Assembly (NCBI RefSeq): GCF_002221505.1
Contig: NZ_CP011036.1
Span: 682,001 to 746,000, forward strand
Direction of reading: 5' to 3'
DNA length: 64,000 nucleotides
Source: Pseudoalteromonas nigrifaciens
Lineage (GTDB): Bacteria; Pseudomonadota; Gammaproteobacteria; Enterobacterales; Alteromonadaceae
In this document: positions 18,086 to 26,311 of the stretch, piece by piece
Layout: every line of letters starts with the position of its first letter
How positions within the stretch are numbered: the stretch's first letter is position 1
The notes under the pieces: generated by a model
Told to the model about the DNA's origin: nothing
Database searches by the model: none
Seen by the model: the letters and a program-made list of their open reading frames with translations, nothing else
Translations under genes and position numbers: made by a program

Positions 18086-19507
18086 TTACTCTGTTGGCTT
18101 TTTAGGTGTGCGGCGGCGAGCGCGTCTGCGTGGTTTTGGCCCCGCAGGCTGACCCAAGGTTCTTACCATTTCTTTTTGGCCATTAATATCTAGGCTCAAA
18201 TATTGTGTCCACCACTGAGCAAGCTCGCTATGTTGTGTTTCGCCTGCCTCTACACGCATTAATAAAAAGTCGTATGCGGCTTTAAAGCGAGGTTGCTGCG
18301 TTAATCTGTATGCACGTTGGCCGGCACGTTTATCTAAACGATGCTGTATATGCCAAATGTCGCGTGCGCCTAAAGTAAAGCGTTTAGGAACAGCTATGTG
18401 CTGGGCGTTATCGCTAAGTACACTATTAATTGCTTGCGAAAATGCATCGTATTCAGAGAGCTGCTCTTCATTTTGTACTGTTTTGGTGCGCTCTAATAGC
18501 GGAAACCAAAGTAGCGCAGCAAATACATACGCAGGGGTTACTTTTTTATCTGCGTTAATACGATCGTCTGTATTTTTAAACATGTTTTCAATAAAAGTGG
18601 CTTCAAGCCCGCCAGGATTATTATCTAAAATACGGTTTAGCTCTGGAAACAGTGAGTTAAATAGGCCGTATTTGCGCAGCATTAAGTAGTTAGCTTGTGC
18701 TTTGCCGTTTAAAAACAGTTTGAGTATTTCTTCAAACAAACGCGCTGGTGGTATGTTATCTAGCAAACTTGCTAAAGCAGTCATCGGCTTTTCGCTGTTT
18801 GGTGCAATTTTCATATCTAGCTTAGTGGCAAAGCGTACCGCACGTAGCATGCGCACCGGATCTTCACGGTAACGCGTTTCTGGATCGCCAATTAGCTCAA
18901 TTTGTTTAGCTTTTATTGCGGCTAAACCATTGGCGTAATCGTAAATACAAAAATCGTTAATTGAGTAATAAAGTGCATTGATTGAAAAGTCACGGCGTTC
19001 TGCGTCTTCCTCAATACTGCCAAATACGTTGTCGCGTAGCAATTGTCCTTGCTCACTCGATTGGCTTATTTGGTTTTTGTCCTCTGGCGCTTCGTGGTGC
19101 CCGCGCATGGTAGCTACTTCTATTATTTCACGACCAAATACAATGTGAGCTAAACGAAAGCGGCGGCCAATTAAACGACAGTTTCTAAATAACTTTTTAA
19201 CTTGTTCTGGCGTGGCATTTGTTACCACGTCAAAATCTTTTGGCTGTTGACCTAACAATACATCGCGAATACAACCACCAACTAGGTAGGCGTCAAAACC
19301 ACCGTCTTTTAAACGGTATAAAACTTTGATTGCATTTGGGCTAAATTGTTTACGAGAAATACCATGTTCACCTCGTGAGATCACTAGCGGTTCGCTGCTT
19401 ATTGCCGTGTTTTCGGCACTGGCATTAGGGCCGATTATTTGTCGACAAAATTGAAAAAGCTTGGAAATAATAGTCTGTCTCCTAGAAGGTGTTGATTGAC
19501 TTGCCAT
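18086..19507 (-). CDS. pcnB: Poly(A) polymerase I
   Basis: A 473-residue class II nucleotidyltransferase that adds 3' poly(A) tails to RNA and so promotes decay. The catalytic head has VGGCIRDVLLG and DFDVVTNATPEQV (metal-binding Asp-x-Asp), followed by RRFRLAHIVFG and RRDFSINALYY, then the RNA-binding helical domain and a basic C terminus rich in arginine (GPKPRRRARRR). The basic tail and the place between folK and gluQ distinguish it from the CCA-adding enzyme at 33808. The start is uncertain: the ATG at 19507 lacks a good ribosome-binding site, and E. coli pcnB uses a non-standard start. Confidence 0.93.
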   Translation of the reverse strand: MASQSTPSRRQTIISKLFQFCRQIIGPNASAENTAISSEPLVISRGEHGISRKQFSPNAIKVLYRLKDGGFDAYLVGGCIRDVLLGQQPKDFDVVTNATPEQVKKLFRNCRLIGRRFRLAHIVFGREIIEVATMRGHHEAPEDKNQISQSSEQGQLLRDNVFGSIEEDAERRDFSINALYYSINDFCIYDYANGLAAIKAKQIELIGDPETRYREDPVRMLRAVRFATKLDMKIAPNSEKPMTALASLLDNIPPARLFEEILKLFLNGKAQANYLMLRKYGLFNSLFPELNRILDNNPGGLEATFIENMFKNTDDRINADKKVTPAYVFAALLWFPLLERTKTVQNEEQLSEYDAFSQAINSVLSDNAQHIAVPKRFTLGARDIWHIQHRLDKRAGQRAYRLTQQPRFKAAYDFLLMRVEAGETQHSELAQWWTQYLSLDINGQKEMVRTLGQPAGPKPRRRARRRTPKKPTE

Positions 19508-19700
19508 TGCAATCAAAATTACAGCAAATGTAGGTGTTATAACCTATTACTGGCTGATTAATGTAAATAGCATATATTTAGGCGGCTATCATATACCAGC
19601 AAGGTTTAAAAATTAAGTTGCTGCACTGAAATTAAGCCATTTTTAGCGATTTTTATTTACTTAAAGGTCTAAATTATTGCGCGCGGGGAGTTGTGGGCTG

Positions 19701-20597
19701 CTAAATTTGAATTTCAGCAAGGTTTGGCACTTGATTTAAGCTAAAGTTATTTACCCCCCATGCAAGTAGTTGCTCAATATTTAAGTCCATAAGCTGGTTA
19801 TGTACCGCTAGGCCTAAAAACGCGAACACATCGATAAGTACCGGTTTAGGGTTTTGCTTACAAATTGCTGGCGCATAATTTTGCTTTGAGAGCTTAAAGC
19901 CTGGCTTTGCAACCGCTAAGGGTAAATGAGCAAATTGGGGGACTGGGCTATTAAGTTGTTTAAACAAACTGATCTGGCGAACGGTAGGCTCAATTAGGTC
20001 AGCCCCTCTAACAATGCGCGTGATCCCTTGGTCTATATCGTCAATTACCACCACAAGCTGGTAGGCAAATAAACCATCGCTGCGCTTTATTATGTAATCT
20101 TCAGCAGCAAAGGCGTTATTAACGTTTATGTCGCCTTGAATTAAATCGTTAAATTGGTTGGTGGCAAAGCTTTGGCTAAGGCGCAGGGCACTGTGGGTTA
20201 TATCTTGGTGCAGGTTTTTACAATGACCTTGGTAAATTCCGCCAATAGCTTTAATTTGTTTGCGCGAGCAACTACAGGCATAAATAAGGTTTTTATTGTG
20301 TAAAGAGTTAACAACATCTTGGTATAAATCTAAACGTTGTGTTTGATAAACGACGTTTTCATCCCAGTGCAGAGAATAGGCTTGTAAGGTATTTAGAATG
20401 TCGGTGTCGGCGCCTTTTACAACGCGAGTGGTGTCTATATCTTCGATGCGAACTAACCATTTTCCTTGGTTAGCTTTAGCATCAAGATAGCTACCTACAG
20501 CCGCTACTAATGAGCCAAAATGTAATGGCCCAGAAGGAGACGGTGCAAAGCGACCGCAGTATTTACGCGTTGGCGTAATAACGGCTGTAGTAAACAT
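19701..20597 (-). CDS. gluQ: Glutamyl-Q tRNA(Asp) synthetase
   Basis: A 298-residue truncated relative of glutamyl-tRNA synthetase. It carries the class I nucleotide-binding motif in APSPSGPLHFGSL, four zinc-ligand candidates in CSCSRKQ...YQGHC, and a KLSKQN motif near residue 235 in place of KMSKS. It lacks the anticodon-binding half, as expected for the enzyme that attaches glutamate to the queuosine base of tRNA-Asp. Gene order dksA-gluQ-pcnB is the standard one. The full-length GltX is at 44445. Confidence 0.95.
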   Translation of the reverse strand: MFTTAVITPTRKYCGRFAPSPSGPLHFGSLVAAVGSYLDAKANQGKWLVRIEDIDTTRVVKGADTDILNTLQAYSLHWDENVVYQTQRLDLYQDVVNSLHNKNLIYACSCSRKQIKAIGGIYQGHCKNLHQDITHSALRLSQSFATNQFNDLIQGDINVNNAFAAEDYIIKRSDGLFAYQLVVVIDDIDQGITRIVRGADLIEPTVRQISLFKQLNSPVPQFAHLPLAVAKPGFKLSKQNYAPAICKQNPKPVLIDVFAFLGLAVHNQLMDLNIEQLLAWGVNNFSLNQVPNLAEIQI

Positions 20598-20617
20598 AAC
20601 TAATTAATATAAGTTAA

Positions 20618-21061
20618 TTAGCCACGTCCAGATTGCTTTTCTTTAATTTCTGCAAGTGTTTTACAGTCTACGCATAAATCAGCAGTCGGGCGCGCTTCTA
20701 AGCGGCGAATACCAATTTCGATACCACAAGACTCACAAAAACCAAAATCATCTTCTTTAATTAAGTTGATTGTTTTTTCAATTTTTTTGATCAGTTTACG
20801 TTCGCGGTCACGAGTACGCAGTTCTAAAGAGAACTCTTCTTCTTGCGCAGCACGGTCAACTGGATCAGGAAAGTTAGCAGCTTCATCTTGCATATACGAT
20901 TTAGTACGATCAACTTCGTTGCGTAAATCGTTACGCCAAGTTTCTAAAATTGTTTTAAAATGAACACGTTGTGCTTCATTCATATACTCTTCACCTGGTT
21001 TTTCTTGGTATGGTTCTAAACCGGCTTGAGCCAATAATCCTAATCTATTTTGGTTTGGCAT
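20618..21061 (-). CDS. dksA: RNA polymerase-binding transcription factor DksA
   Basis: A 147-residue protein that binds the RNA polymerase secondary channel and works with ppGpp. It has the N-terminal stretch [16 protein letters not shown] shared with E. coli DksA, a coiled coil (about 35-110) with the conserved tip acidic residues in ADFPDP-like NFPDPVDRA, and a four-cysteine zinc finger (CESCG...CVDCK) near the C terminus. It is the first gene of the cluster, with its own promoter region upstream. Confidence 0.97.
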   Translation of the reverse strand: MPNQNRLGLLAQAGLEPYQEKPGEEYMNEAQRVHFKTILETWRNDLRNEVDRTKSYMQDEAANFPDPVDRAAQEEEFSLELRTRDRERKLIKKIEKTINLIKEDDFGFCESCGIEIGIRRLEARPTADLCVDCKTLAEIKEKQSGRG

Positions 21062-21376
21062 AACTCTCTCCTAAATCCTTAATTTAATGCCTCAGCATTA
21101 GCCGGCGGTATAAATAACAGAATCTCATACCCTAGGCAAATTTATTTTTAATTAATCGAATTAGCTGTAACCACGTTTATTGATTTAAAAGTATGATAAG
21201 TAATATTTGTACTTTTTTTAATCGCACTATCGGTTTCTAAACTTGCCTATATATGTGGGCTAAAATTTAAAAAACAAGGTGTTACTTAAAGTTTACTTTA
21301 TATATTTAGCCCATTACCGCTGCTTTATATTTGTATTTACCAAAACCTAATTACAACACTTTGTATTAAATGATGA
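21062..21376. promoter_or_regulatory. dksA promoter region and sfsA 3' gap
   Basis: This 315-base AT-rich gap lies between two genes on the minus strand and must contain the dksA promoter. I see no terminator, RNA gene or clear operator in it. Confidence 0.4.
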
Positions 21377-22093
21377 TTATATAAAAGGGAGCTTCTCTTT
21401 TAAGATGATTTCGTTGGTAGAAATATCTGCTTTATATGCTAATACCTCAACGCCTTGGTTAATTGCCTCATTTAGTAACTGTGCATATTTATTGTCTATA
21501 TGAGCAGCAGCGCTTACCTGGTTTATTCCCTGGTGCAGTACAGCAAAAAGCAATACTGCACGATGACCTTGCTCTACCATCTCTATTAATTCGCGAATAT
21601 GTTTTTGCCCGCGCAGAGTTGGTGCATCAGGAAAGTAGCCTTGGCCACTGCGGGGGTTATCTTGGCTTAATAGCGTTACCGATTTAACTTCAACGTAGCA
21701 ATTAGGACGCTCATCGCTGGTTAGTAAAAAGTCGATACGGCTGTTTTCGTTGCCATATTTAACTTCGCTTTGTAATTGCTCATAATTGCTAAGCTCACTA
21801 ATAAGATTGGCATTTATAGCTTCAGCAACAACTTTATTTGCCACTGCGGTATTAACGCAAATAAGTTGCGATAAGCTATTTTGGGTGAGCTCTAACGATT
21901 GCGGGTATTTGCGTTTGCTATTAGTACTGGTGGAGTAAAAAGCATTAAAACCGGGTTCAGCGCAGCCAGTCATTTTACCTGTATTGGCACAATGGGCGGT
22001 AAACTCTGAGCCATCACTGAGCTGTAAATCAGCTAAAAAACGTTTATAGCGTTTTAATAAGGTGGCTGATTGCAGGGCAGGTTGGTACTTCAT
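21377..22093 (-). CDS. sfsA: SfsA (DNA/RNA nuclease-like protein)
   Basis: A 238-residue protein of the SfsA family, first described as a sugar fermentation stimulation protein and now assigned a nuclease-like fold. The start at 22093 is preferred over a longer reading. It follows a GGAAG site, and the protein then begins MKYQPALQ, colinear with E. coli SfsA. Family stretches are [30 protein letters not shown] and [10 protein letters not shown] (nuclease-like Asp, Glu, Lys). It is divergent from pepB. Confidence 0.93.
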   Translation of the reverse strand: MKYQPALQSATLLKRYKRFLADLQLSDGSEFTAHCANTGKMTGCAEPGFNAFYSTSTNSKRKYPQSLELTQNSLSQLICVNTAVANKVVAEAINANLISELSNYEQLQSEVKYGNENSRIDFLLTSDERPNCYVEVKSVTLLSQDNPRSGQGYFPDAPTLRGQKHIRELIEMVEQGHRAVLLFAVLHQGINQVSAAAHIDNKYAQLLNEAINQGVEVLAYKADISTNEIILKEKLPFI

Positions 22094-22197
22094 AATAACT
22101 TCCGTAGCGTAATTTATGTTATTTATCTCAAGCTGTTGGGAACTCAAGCGCTCTATAGTAAACTCGGTGGCACATTTAAGTGCAAGGATATTCTAAC

Positions 22198-23493
22198 ATG
22201 AGTGAAAAATTTGTTGTTCAACTAAGCGAGCAGTCAGCACCAAGCCATTGGGGCGAAAACGCGTCGTTATCTTTTAATGAACACGGGGCAACCGTTCATT
22301 TATCTGAGCAAGAAACATTAAAAAATGTTCAAAAAGCAGCGCGTACTATTGCTACTCAAGGCGTAAAAGCTGTTGAACTAACTGGCGATACTTGGTGTAC
22401 CGAAAGCCAGTGGGCGTTTTATCAAGGGTTTGTAACGCCTAAATCGTTAAATGGCGTTACCTTTGTTGACAACGCACAGTCAGATATTAAAGAGCTAGGT
22501 AACTTAAAAACCTCAGCTATTTGGGCTCGCGAAATGGTTAACGGTACTGCCGATGACATTTACCCAGAAAGCCTTGCTGAAAAAGCCGCTGAATTTATTC
22601 AATCGTTAGCGCCTGAGCATGTGAGCTACCAAATTATTAAAGGCGATGCATTATTAGAGCAACAGTGGATCGGTATTCATGCTGTTGGCCGTGGTAGTGT
22701 TCGCCCGCCAGTTTTACTTGAGCTTGATTACAACCCAACAGGCGACGCAAATGCGCCAGTAAGCGCTGCGCTTGTAGGTAAAGGGATTACGTTTGACTCA
22801 GGCGGTTACTCAATTAAGTCAAGCGAAGGTATGCTAGGCATGAAGTGCGATATGGGCGGTGCTGCTACAGTAACGGCTGGTTTGGCACTGGCTATTAATC
22901 GCGGTATTGAAAAACGTATTAAGCTGTTTTTATGCTGTGCAGAAAACTTAATTTCTGGCCATGCTTATAAATTGGGTGACATTTTAACGTATAAAAATGG
23001 CACTACAGTTGAAATTGTAAACACCGATGCTGAAGGGCGTTTAGTATTAGCTGATGGCTTAATGGCCGCAGGTGAGAGTGGTGCGCCATTAATTATTGAT
23101 GCTGCAACACTAACCGGCGCTGCGCTAGTTGCTGTTGGCCAAGAGTACAATGCTTTGTTTGCACTTGATAAAGAGCTAGTACGTGAAGTTGAAGACTTTG
23201 CTTCTCAAGAAATGGAAGCAGCGTGGCCATTACCACTTGAAAAGTGGCATCAGCAAAACTGCCCATCGGCTTATGCCGATACAGCTAACAGCCGTGCGCA
23301 AAAAGGCGGTGGTTATGGTGGTGCATCAAATGCGGCTGGTTTCTTATCGCGCTTTGTAGCAAATGATGGCAAAGGCTGGGTGCATATTGATCTGGCAGCT
23401 GCATTTAATATGAGCAGCACTAACCAATGGGCTGCAGGCGCTACCACACAAGGCATGCGTACTGTTGCTCGCACCTTGTTAGAAAAAGCGTAA
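22198..23493 (+). CDS. pepB: Aminopeptidase B (M17 family)
   Basis: A 431-residue cytosolic metallo-aminopeptidase. The start at 22198 follows an AGGA site, and the protein aligns from MSEKF onward with E. coli PepB. The metal-binding core GKGITFDSGGYSIK, KCDMGGAATV and the signature NTDAEGRLVLADGL are intact. The closeness to PepB (HAVGRGS, LFLCCAENLISG) favours it over PepA. It has a single-gene unit with a terminator after it. Confidence 0.93.
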   Translation: MSEKFVVQLSEQSAPSHWGENASLSFNEHGATVHLSEQETLKNVQKAARTIATQGVKAVELTGDTWCTESQWAFYQGFVTPKSLNGVTFVDNAQSDIKELGNLKTSAIWAREMVNGTADDIYPESLAEKAAEFIQSLAPEHVSYQIIKGDALLEQQWIGIHAVGRGSVRPPVLLELDYNPTGDANAPVSAALVGKGITFDSGGYSIKSSEGMLGMKCDMGGAATVTAGLALAINRGIEKRIKLFLCCAENLISGHAYKLGDILTYKNGTTVEIVNTDAEGRLVLADGLMAAGESGAPLIIDAATLTGAALVAVGQEYNALFALDKELVREVEDFASQEMEAAWPLPLEKWHQQNCPSAYADTANSRAQKGGGYGGASNAAGFLSRFVANDGKGWVHIDLAAAFNMSSTNQWAAGATTQGMRTVARTLLEKA

Positions 23494-23524
23494 TATTTGC
23501 AGAGTTAGTTTATTAAAAAATTAT

Positions 23525-23553
23525 AATAGGCACCGTTTGGTGCCTATTTTTTT
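23525..23553 (+). terminator. Intrinsic terminator after pepB
   Basis: Ten-base perfect stem (23525-23534 with 23539-23548, core GGCACC/GGTGCC) followed by a T-run. Confidence 0.93.
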
Positions 23554-23679
23554 GTGCTGCAAACAAGCATTTTGATTTAAATTACGGTAAAATCCCTCGC
23601 CTTAGATGTTTGAACGTTTCATTTACAGCTTTAATCTAAGCTGCGCTCAAATGTTGTACTCACCACTGGGATCCTAACT

Positions 23680-24246
23680 ATGTCAGATAAGTGCTATATC
23701 ACGGCTCAACAATTACTTGAAGATTCATTTCGCGTAGCAGCGCAAGTGTATAATGATGGCTTTCGTCCAGATTTCATTATTGGTATTTGGCGAGGTGGTG
23801 CACCCATAGGTATTGCAGTGCAAGAATTTTACGATTACAAAGGCATTGAAACCGATCACATTGCGGTACGTACATCGTCTTATTATGGCATTGGAAAGCA
23901 ATCTAAAGAGATAAAAGTACATGGTTTACACTACATTGTAGAAAATGCTAATGCAGGTGACTCATTACTCATTGTTGATGATGTGTTTGACTCTGGCCGC
24001 AGTATTTTTGCATTAAAAGAAAAGCTTTCAGAGCTAATGCGTTTAAACTTACCGCGCGATATTCGCATTGCATGCCCTTACTACAAGCCTAAAAACTCTA
24101 AAGTAGACATGAAGCCAGATTACTATATTCATGAGTCTGAAGAATGGCTAGTGTTTCCGCATGAGTTATCGGGTTTAACACCGGATGAAATTATTGCTGG
24201 CAAATCAGACCTAGCAAAAATACATGACATTTTGCTAGAAAAATAA
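23680..24246 (+). CDS. Purine phosphoribosyltransferase (hypoxanthine/xanthine type)
   Basis: A 188-residue type I phosphoribosyltransferase. The PRPP-binding loop is LLIVDDVFDSGRS (about 105-117), and an N-terminal strand PDFIIGIWRGGAPIG forms the pyrophosphate loop. This pattern and the length fit the hypoxanthine/xanthine subgroup, which salvages bases to IMP or XMP. The sequence differs clearly from E. coli Hpt and Gpt, so the exact base is not certain. It stands alone between pepB and a convergent regulator. Confidence 0.8.
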   Translation: MSDKCYITAQQLLEDSFRVAAQVYNDGFRPDFIIGIWRGGAPIGIAVQEFYDYKGIETDHIAVRTSSYYGIGKQSKEIKVHGLHYIVENANAGDSLLIVDDVFDSGRSIFALKEKLSELMRLNLPRDIRIACPYYKPKNSKVDMKPDYYIHESEEWLVFPHELSGLTPDEIIAGKSDLAKIHDILLEK

Positions 24247-24262
24247 TCAACCTGCATAAATA

Positions 24263-24289
24263 AAAAAAAGGCCATTAAGGCCTTTTTTT
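24263..24289. terminator. Bidirectional terminator (phosphoribosyltransferase / Crp-Fnr)
   Basis: A symmetrical A-run, GGCC, loop, GGCC, T-run hairpin lies between two convergent genes. Confidence 0.88.
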
Positions 24290-24335
24290 ATGGATAAAAC
24301 TTAACGTTTCAACCTATGTAACCTGATGTAATAAA

Positions 24336-24992
24336 TTACAATTGCGCAAAGCTATCTACATATTGGCTTAGGCGCGGTATATCTACTGCTAATAAACCTT
24401 GGGTACTTCTTTGTACTAAGCTTTTTTCTACGAGTTCTGTTACAACGCGCCTGTAAGCGCGCTCAGTGGTTGCAAAACGTTCTGCTTCGGCATTTACCGT
24501 AGGATATGCACGCAGCAGTGTAGGGTTGTTGTTCTCGGCTCTTAGTAGGCAGTCTTTAGCTATGTTATAGCTCAGTGGCAATAATAATTTATCTAGGTTT
24601 ATTTTTTGATTTTCTTGAAATTTAGCCGCTATAGTTTGTGCTGTGTATAAACTCAGCTCAGGTTTTTCAAGTAATAACGCACGCCAATGCTTTAACTCAA
24701 TTAAATTATAAGTTACATCGCTAAAGCAGGTTACTGTATAAATGCAGGGGTTATTATTGAGCGCTTCTATTTCACCAATGAGGGTGTTATTGCAATCGAG
24801 TTGACCAAGCAGCAGGCGTCGTCCGTTACCTACATCGTAACTAAACGACACAGTTCCGCTGCGCACAAGTACCAACTTAGTTAAAGGCTGGTCTTGTTGT
24901 ATTAATATTTCTTTTTTTGATTGCTGATAACTACTACCGGCAAAGGTAAGTAGTTGTTCAACAAGATAACTGGAAAAATGGTATTGAAACAT
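24336..24992 (-). CDS. Crp/Fnr-family transcriptional regulator
   Basis: A 218-residue regulator with an N-terminal cyclic-nucleotide-binding-like barrel (about 15-115, including LVLVRSGTVSFSY and IGEIEAL) and a C-terminal helix-turn-helix (about 160-200, AERFATTERAYRRVVTEL). It lacks the RxS phosphate-binding signature of cAMP-binding Crp and the N-terminal cysteine set of Fnr, and most resembles the YeiL-like group. The start is taken at the ATG at 24992; a TTG directly before it is possible. A perfect 12-base palindrome lies 15 bases upstream and may be its own operator. Confidence 0.82.
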   Translation of the reverse strand: MFQYHFSSYLVEQLLTFAGSSYQQSKKEILIQQDQPLTKLVLVRSGTVSFSYDVGNGRRLLLGQLDCNNTLIGEIEALNNNPCIYTVTCFSDVTYNLIELKHWRALLLEKPELSLYTAQTIAAKFQENQKINLDKLLLPLSYNIAKDCLLRAENNNPTLLRAYPTVNAEAERFATTERAYRRVVTELVEKSLVQRSTQGLLAVDIPRLSQYVDSFAQL

Positions 24993-25006
24993 CAATCATA
25001 CTCTTC

Positions 25007-25018
25007 GGACAATTGTCC
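25007..25018. promoter_or_regulatory. Palindromic operator candidate GGACAATTGTCC
   Basis: A perfect 12-base palindrome lies 14 bases upstream of the Crp/Fnr-family gene. This position and symmetry suit a dimeric regulator and suggest autoregulation, but Crp/Fnr sites are usually longer with a central gap. Confidence 0.45.
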
Positions 25019-25113
25019 TATTTATTGCACCTTAATGGCGATAGCATCAAAGCTCTAAGAAATTATGTTAAATTAATTAACATATCAGGTGCTGCTAATA
25101 TAATGGGCTGGCA

Positions 25114-25159
25114 CTGTTGGACTAATTATTTGAGCAGTATAGCTGCTGATAACCAACAG
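25114..25159. other. Nested hairpin in intergenic region
   Basis: Outer arms CTGTTGG (25114-25120) and CCAACAG (25153-25159) enclose an inner stem AGCAG/CTGCT (25133-25137 with 25143-25147). There is no T-run. It may be part of the leader of the gene at 25270. Confidence 0.3.
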
Positions 25160-25269
25160 AGTTTTAAGCCATTTATAGGTTAACTTTTATTTAGCTGTTA
25201 CGTTGCTGTACAGATTCAATGTACTAAAGTTTAATATGCAATGCTAACCTAAAGCCTAGGAGAGAACAA

Positions 25270-25506
25270 TTGAGTTGGGAATATTTAGGTTATATAGCAT
25301 CTGCTTTACTGGTTGCATCGTTAACAATGACCGACGTGGTAAAGCTGCGTTGGTATAATTTATTTGGGTGTATCGCCTTTACTATTTATGGCTTAGCTAT
25401 TGGTGCAGTACCCGTTGCCTTTACTAACGGCTTACTCGCGTTTGTAAACGCGTATCATATTTTTAAATTATACCGTAATAAACAGCCAGAGCCTAAAAAG
25501 GATTAG
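25270..25506 (+). CDS. Small three-helix inner-membrane protein (YgjV-like)
   Basis: A 78-residue hydrophobic protein with three predicted membrane spans (about 4-22, 28-46, 50-66) and a lysine-rich C terminus. It uses a TTG start codon, supported by a strong TAGGAGAG site five bases upstream (25257-25264). No ATG is in a usable place. The pattern resembles the YgjV / PQ-loop-like small membrane proteins. Function unknown. It converges with flgO across a shared terminator. Confidence 0.7.
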   Translation: MSWEYLGYIASALLVASLTMTDVVKLRWYNLFGCIAFTIYGLAIGAVPVAFTNGLLAFVNAYHIFKLYRNKQPEPKKD

Positions 25507-25524
25507 CCTAAGCTAATCCTTTTT
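25495..25524. terminator. Bidirectional terminator, 13-bp stem
   Basis: Perfect 13-base arms (25495-25507 and 25512-25524) around CTAA, A-run left and T-run right. The left arm contains the end of the YgjV-like gene. Confidence 0.93.
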
Positions 25525-25529
25525 GGTTT

Positions 25530-26198
25530 TTATAAGATTGCGTCAAGCGCTATGCCGTCAACGCGGCGAGTGGGATATAACGACTCAACCACAAAACTAG
25601 GCACAAATCCTTTAGCCGAAGACACCACTACCTTTGACTTAGCGCCAATAATACGTGCGTTTACAATAACACCGCGATTGGTATAAGTAAGTGTGCCAGT
25701 CAAAGTGTATTCAATATGCGGGTAGCCTTTAATTTCTCGACCATTACGACTAAATGAAAAGTCGCCATTTGGGGTTACATGTACAGTTCCTGTGTGTTTG
25801 TAATCTACAACAGATAATCCAAACTCTTGTAGTTCAGTAATAAAGCTCTCAGCTAAATGGTTACCAAAAATATTAGTTGTTTGTAGGTTATCATCTAAAT
25901 TTACAAAAGAAGTAATGGCAATAGGGGTATTACTATTTATGTAATTCATATTTTCAATTAGCTTCATGGCTAATTGTTCGGTGTAATTACTAAGTAATTT
26001 ACTGCTATTTATTGGGCGGTAATTTTTTTCTGGAAACTGCCAGTTACTCACGCGAGGCGAGTCATTTTGAACGTGCCTTTTGTTATGAGAATAGTCATTA
26101 TGAGGAGCGTGACCATTGTAAACAGGGTGACTAGAACAAGCTGAAAGTGAAAGGGTAAAAAGTGCCGATAAAGTAAGAGATATTTTTTTAGATAACAT
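25530..26198 (-). CDS. flgO: FlgO-family outer-membrane lipoprotein
   Basis: A 222-residue lipoprotein. Start at 26198 after AGGAAG; the signal peptide ends in the lipobox LSAC (Cys21). The mature part holds the FlgO domain (about 65-220): PIAITSFVNLDDN, a LAESFITEL helix, and a C-terminal VNARIIGAKSKVVVSSAKG. FlgO helps keep flagella anchored and stable at the outer membrane in Vibrio. No flagellar genes (flgP, flgT or others) are nearby, so this could be a paralogue with another envelope role. Confidence 0.82.
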   Translation of the reverse strand: MLSKKISLTLSALFTLSLSACSSHPVYNGHAPHNDYSHNKRHVQNDSPRVSNWQFPEKNYRPINSSKLLSNYTEQLAMKLIENMNYINSNTPIAITSFVNLDDNLQTTNIFGNHLAESFITELQEFGLSVVDYKHTGTVHVTPNGDFSFSRNGREIKGYPHIEYTLTGTLTYTNRGVIVNARIIGAKSKVVVSSAKGFVPSFVVESLYPTRRVDGIALDAIL

Positions 26199-26311
26199 GT
26201 TTTCTTCCTGAAACATAAGAGAATTTTTAAATACCCCACTTTATCGACACACTTTTTGATTACTTTAATTAAATTTTATCATTAATTTGTTATTTTCAGT
26301 TTGTATTCAGT

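Noticed and set aside
22166..22188. Sigma-54-like promoter before pepB (TGGCAC ... TGC)
   Set aside because: The distance between the GG and GC elements is one base too long, and the TTGC half is not matched.
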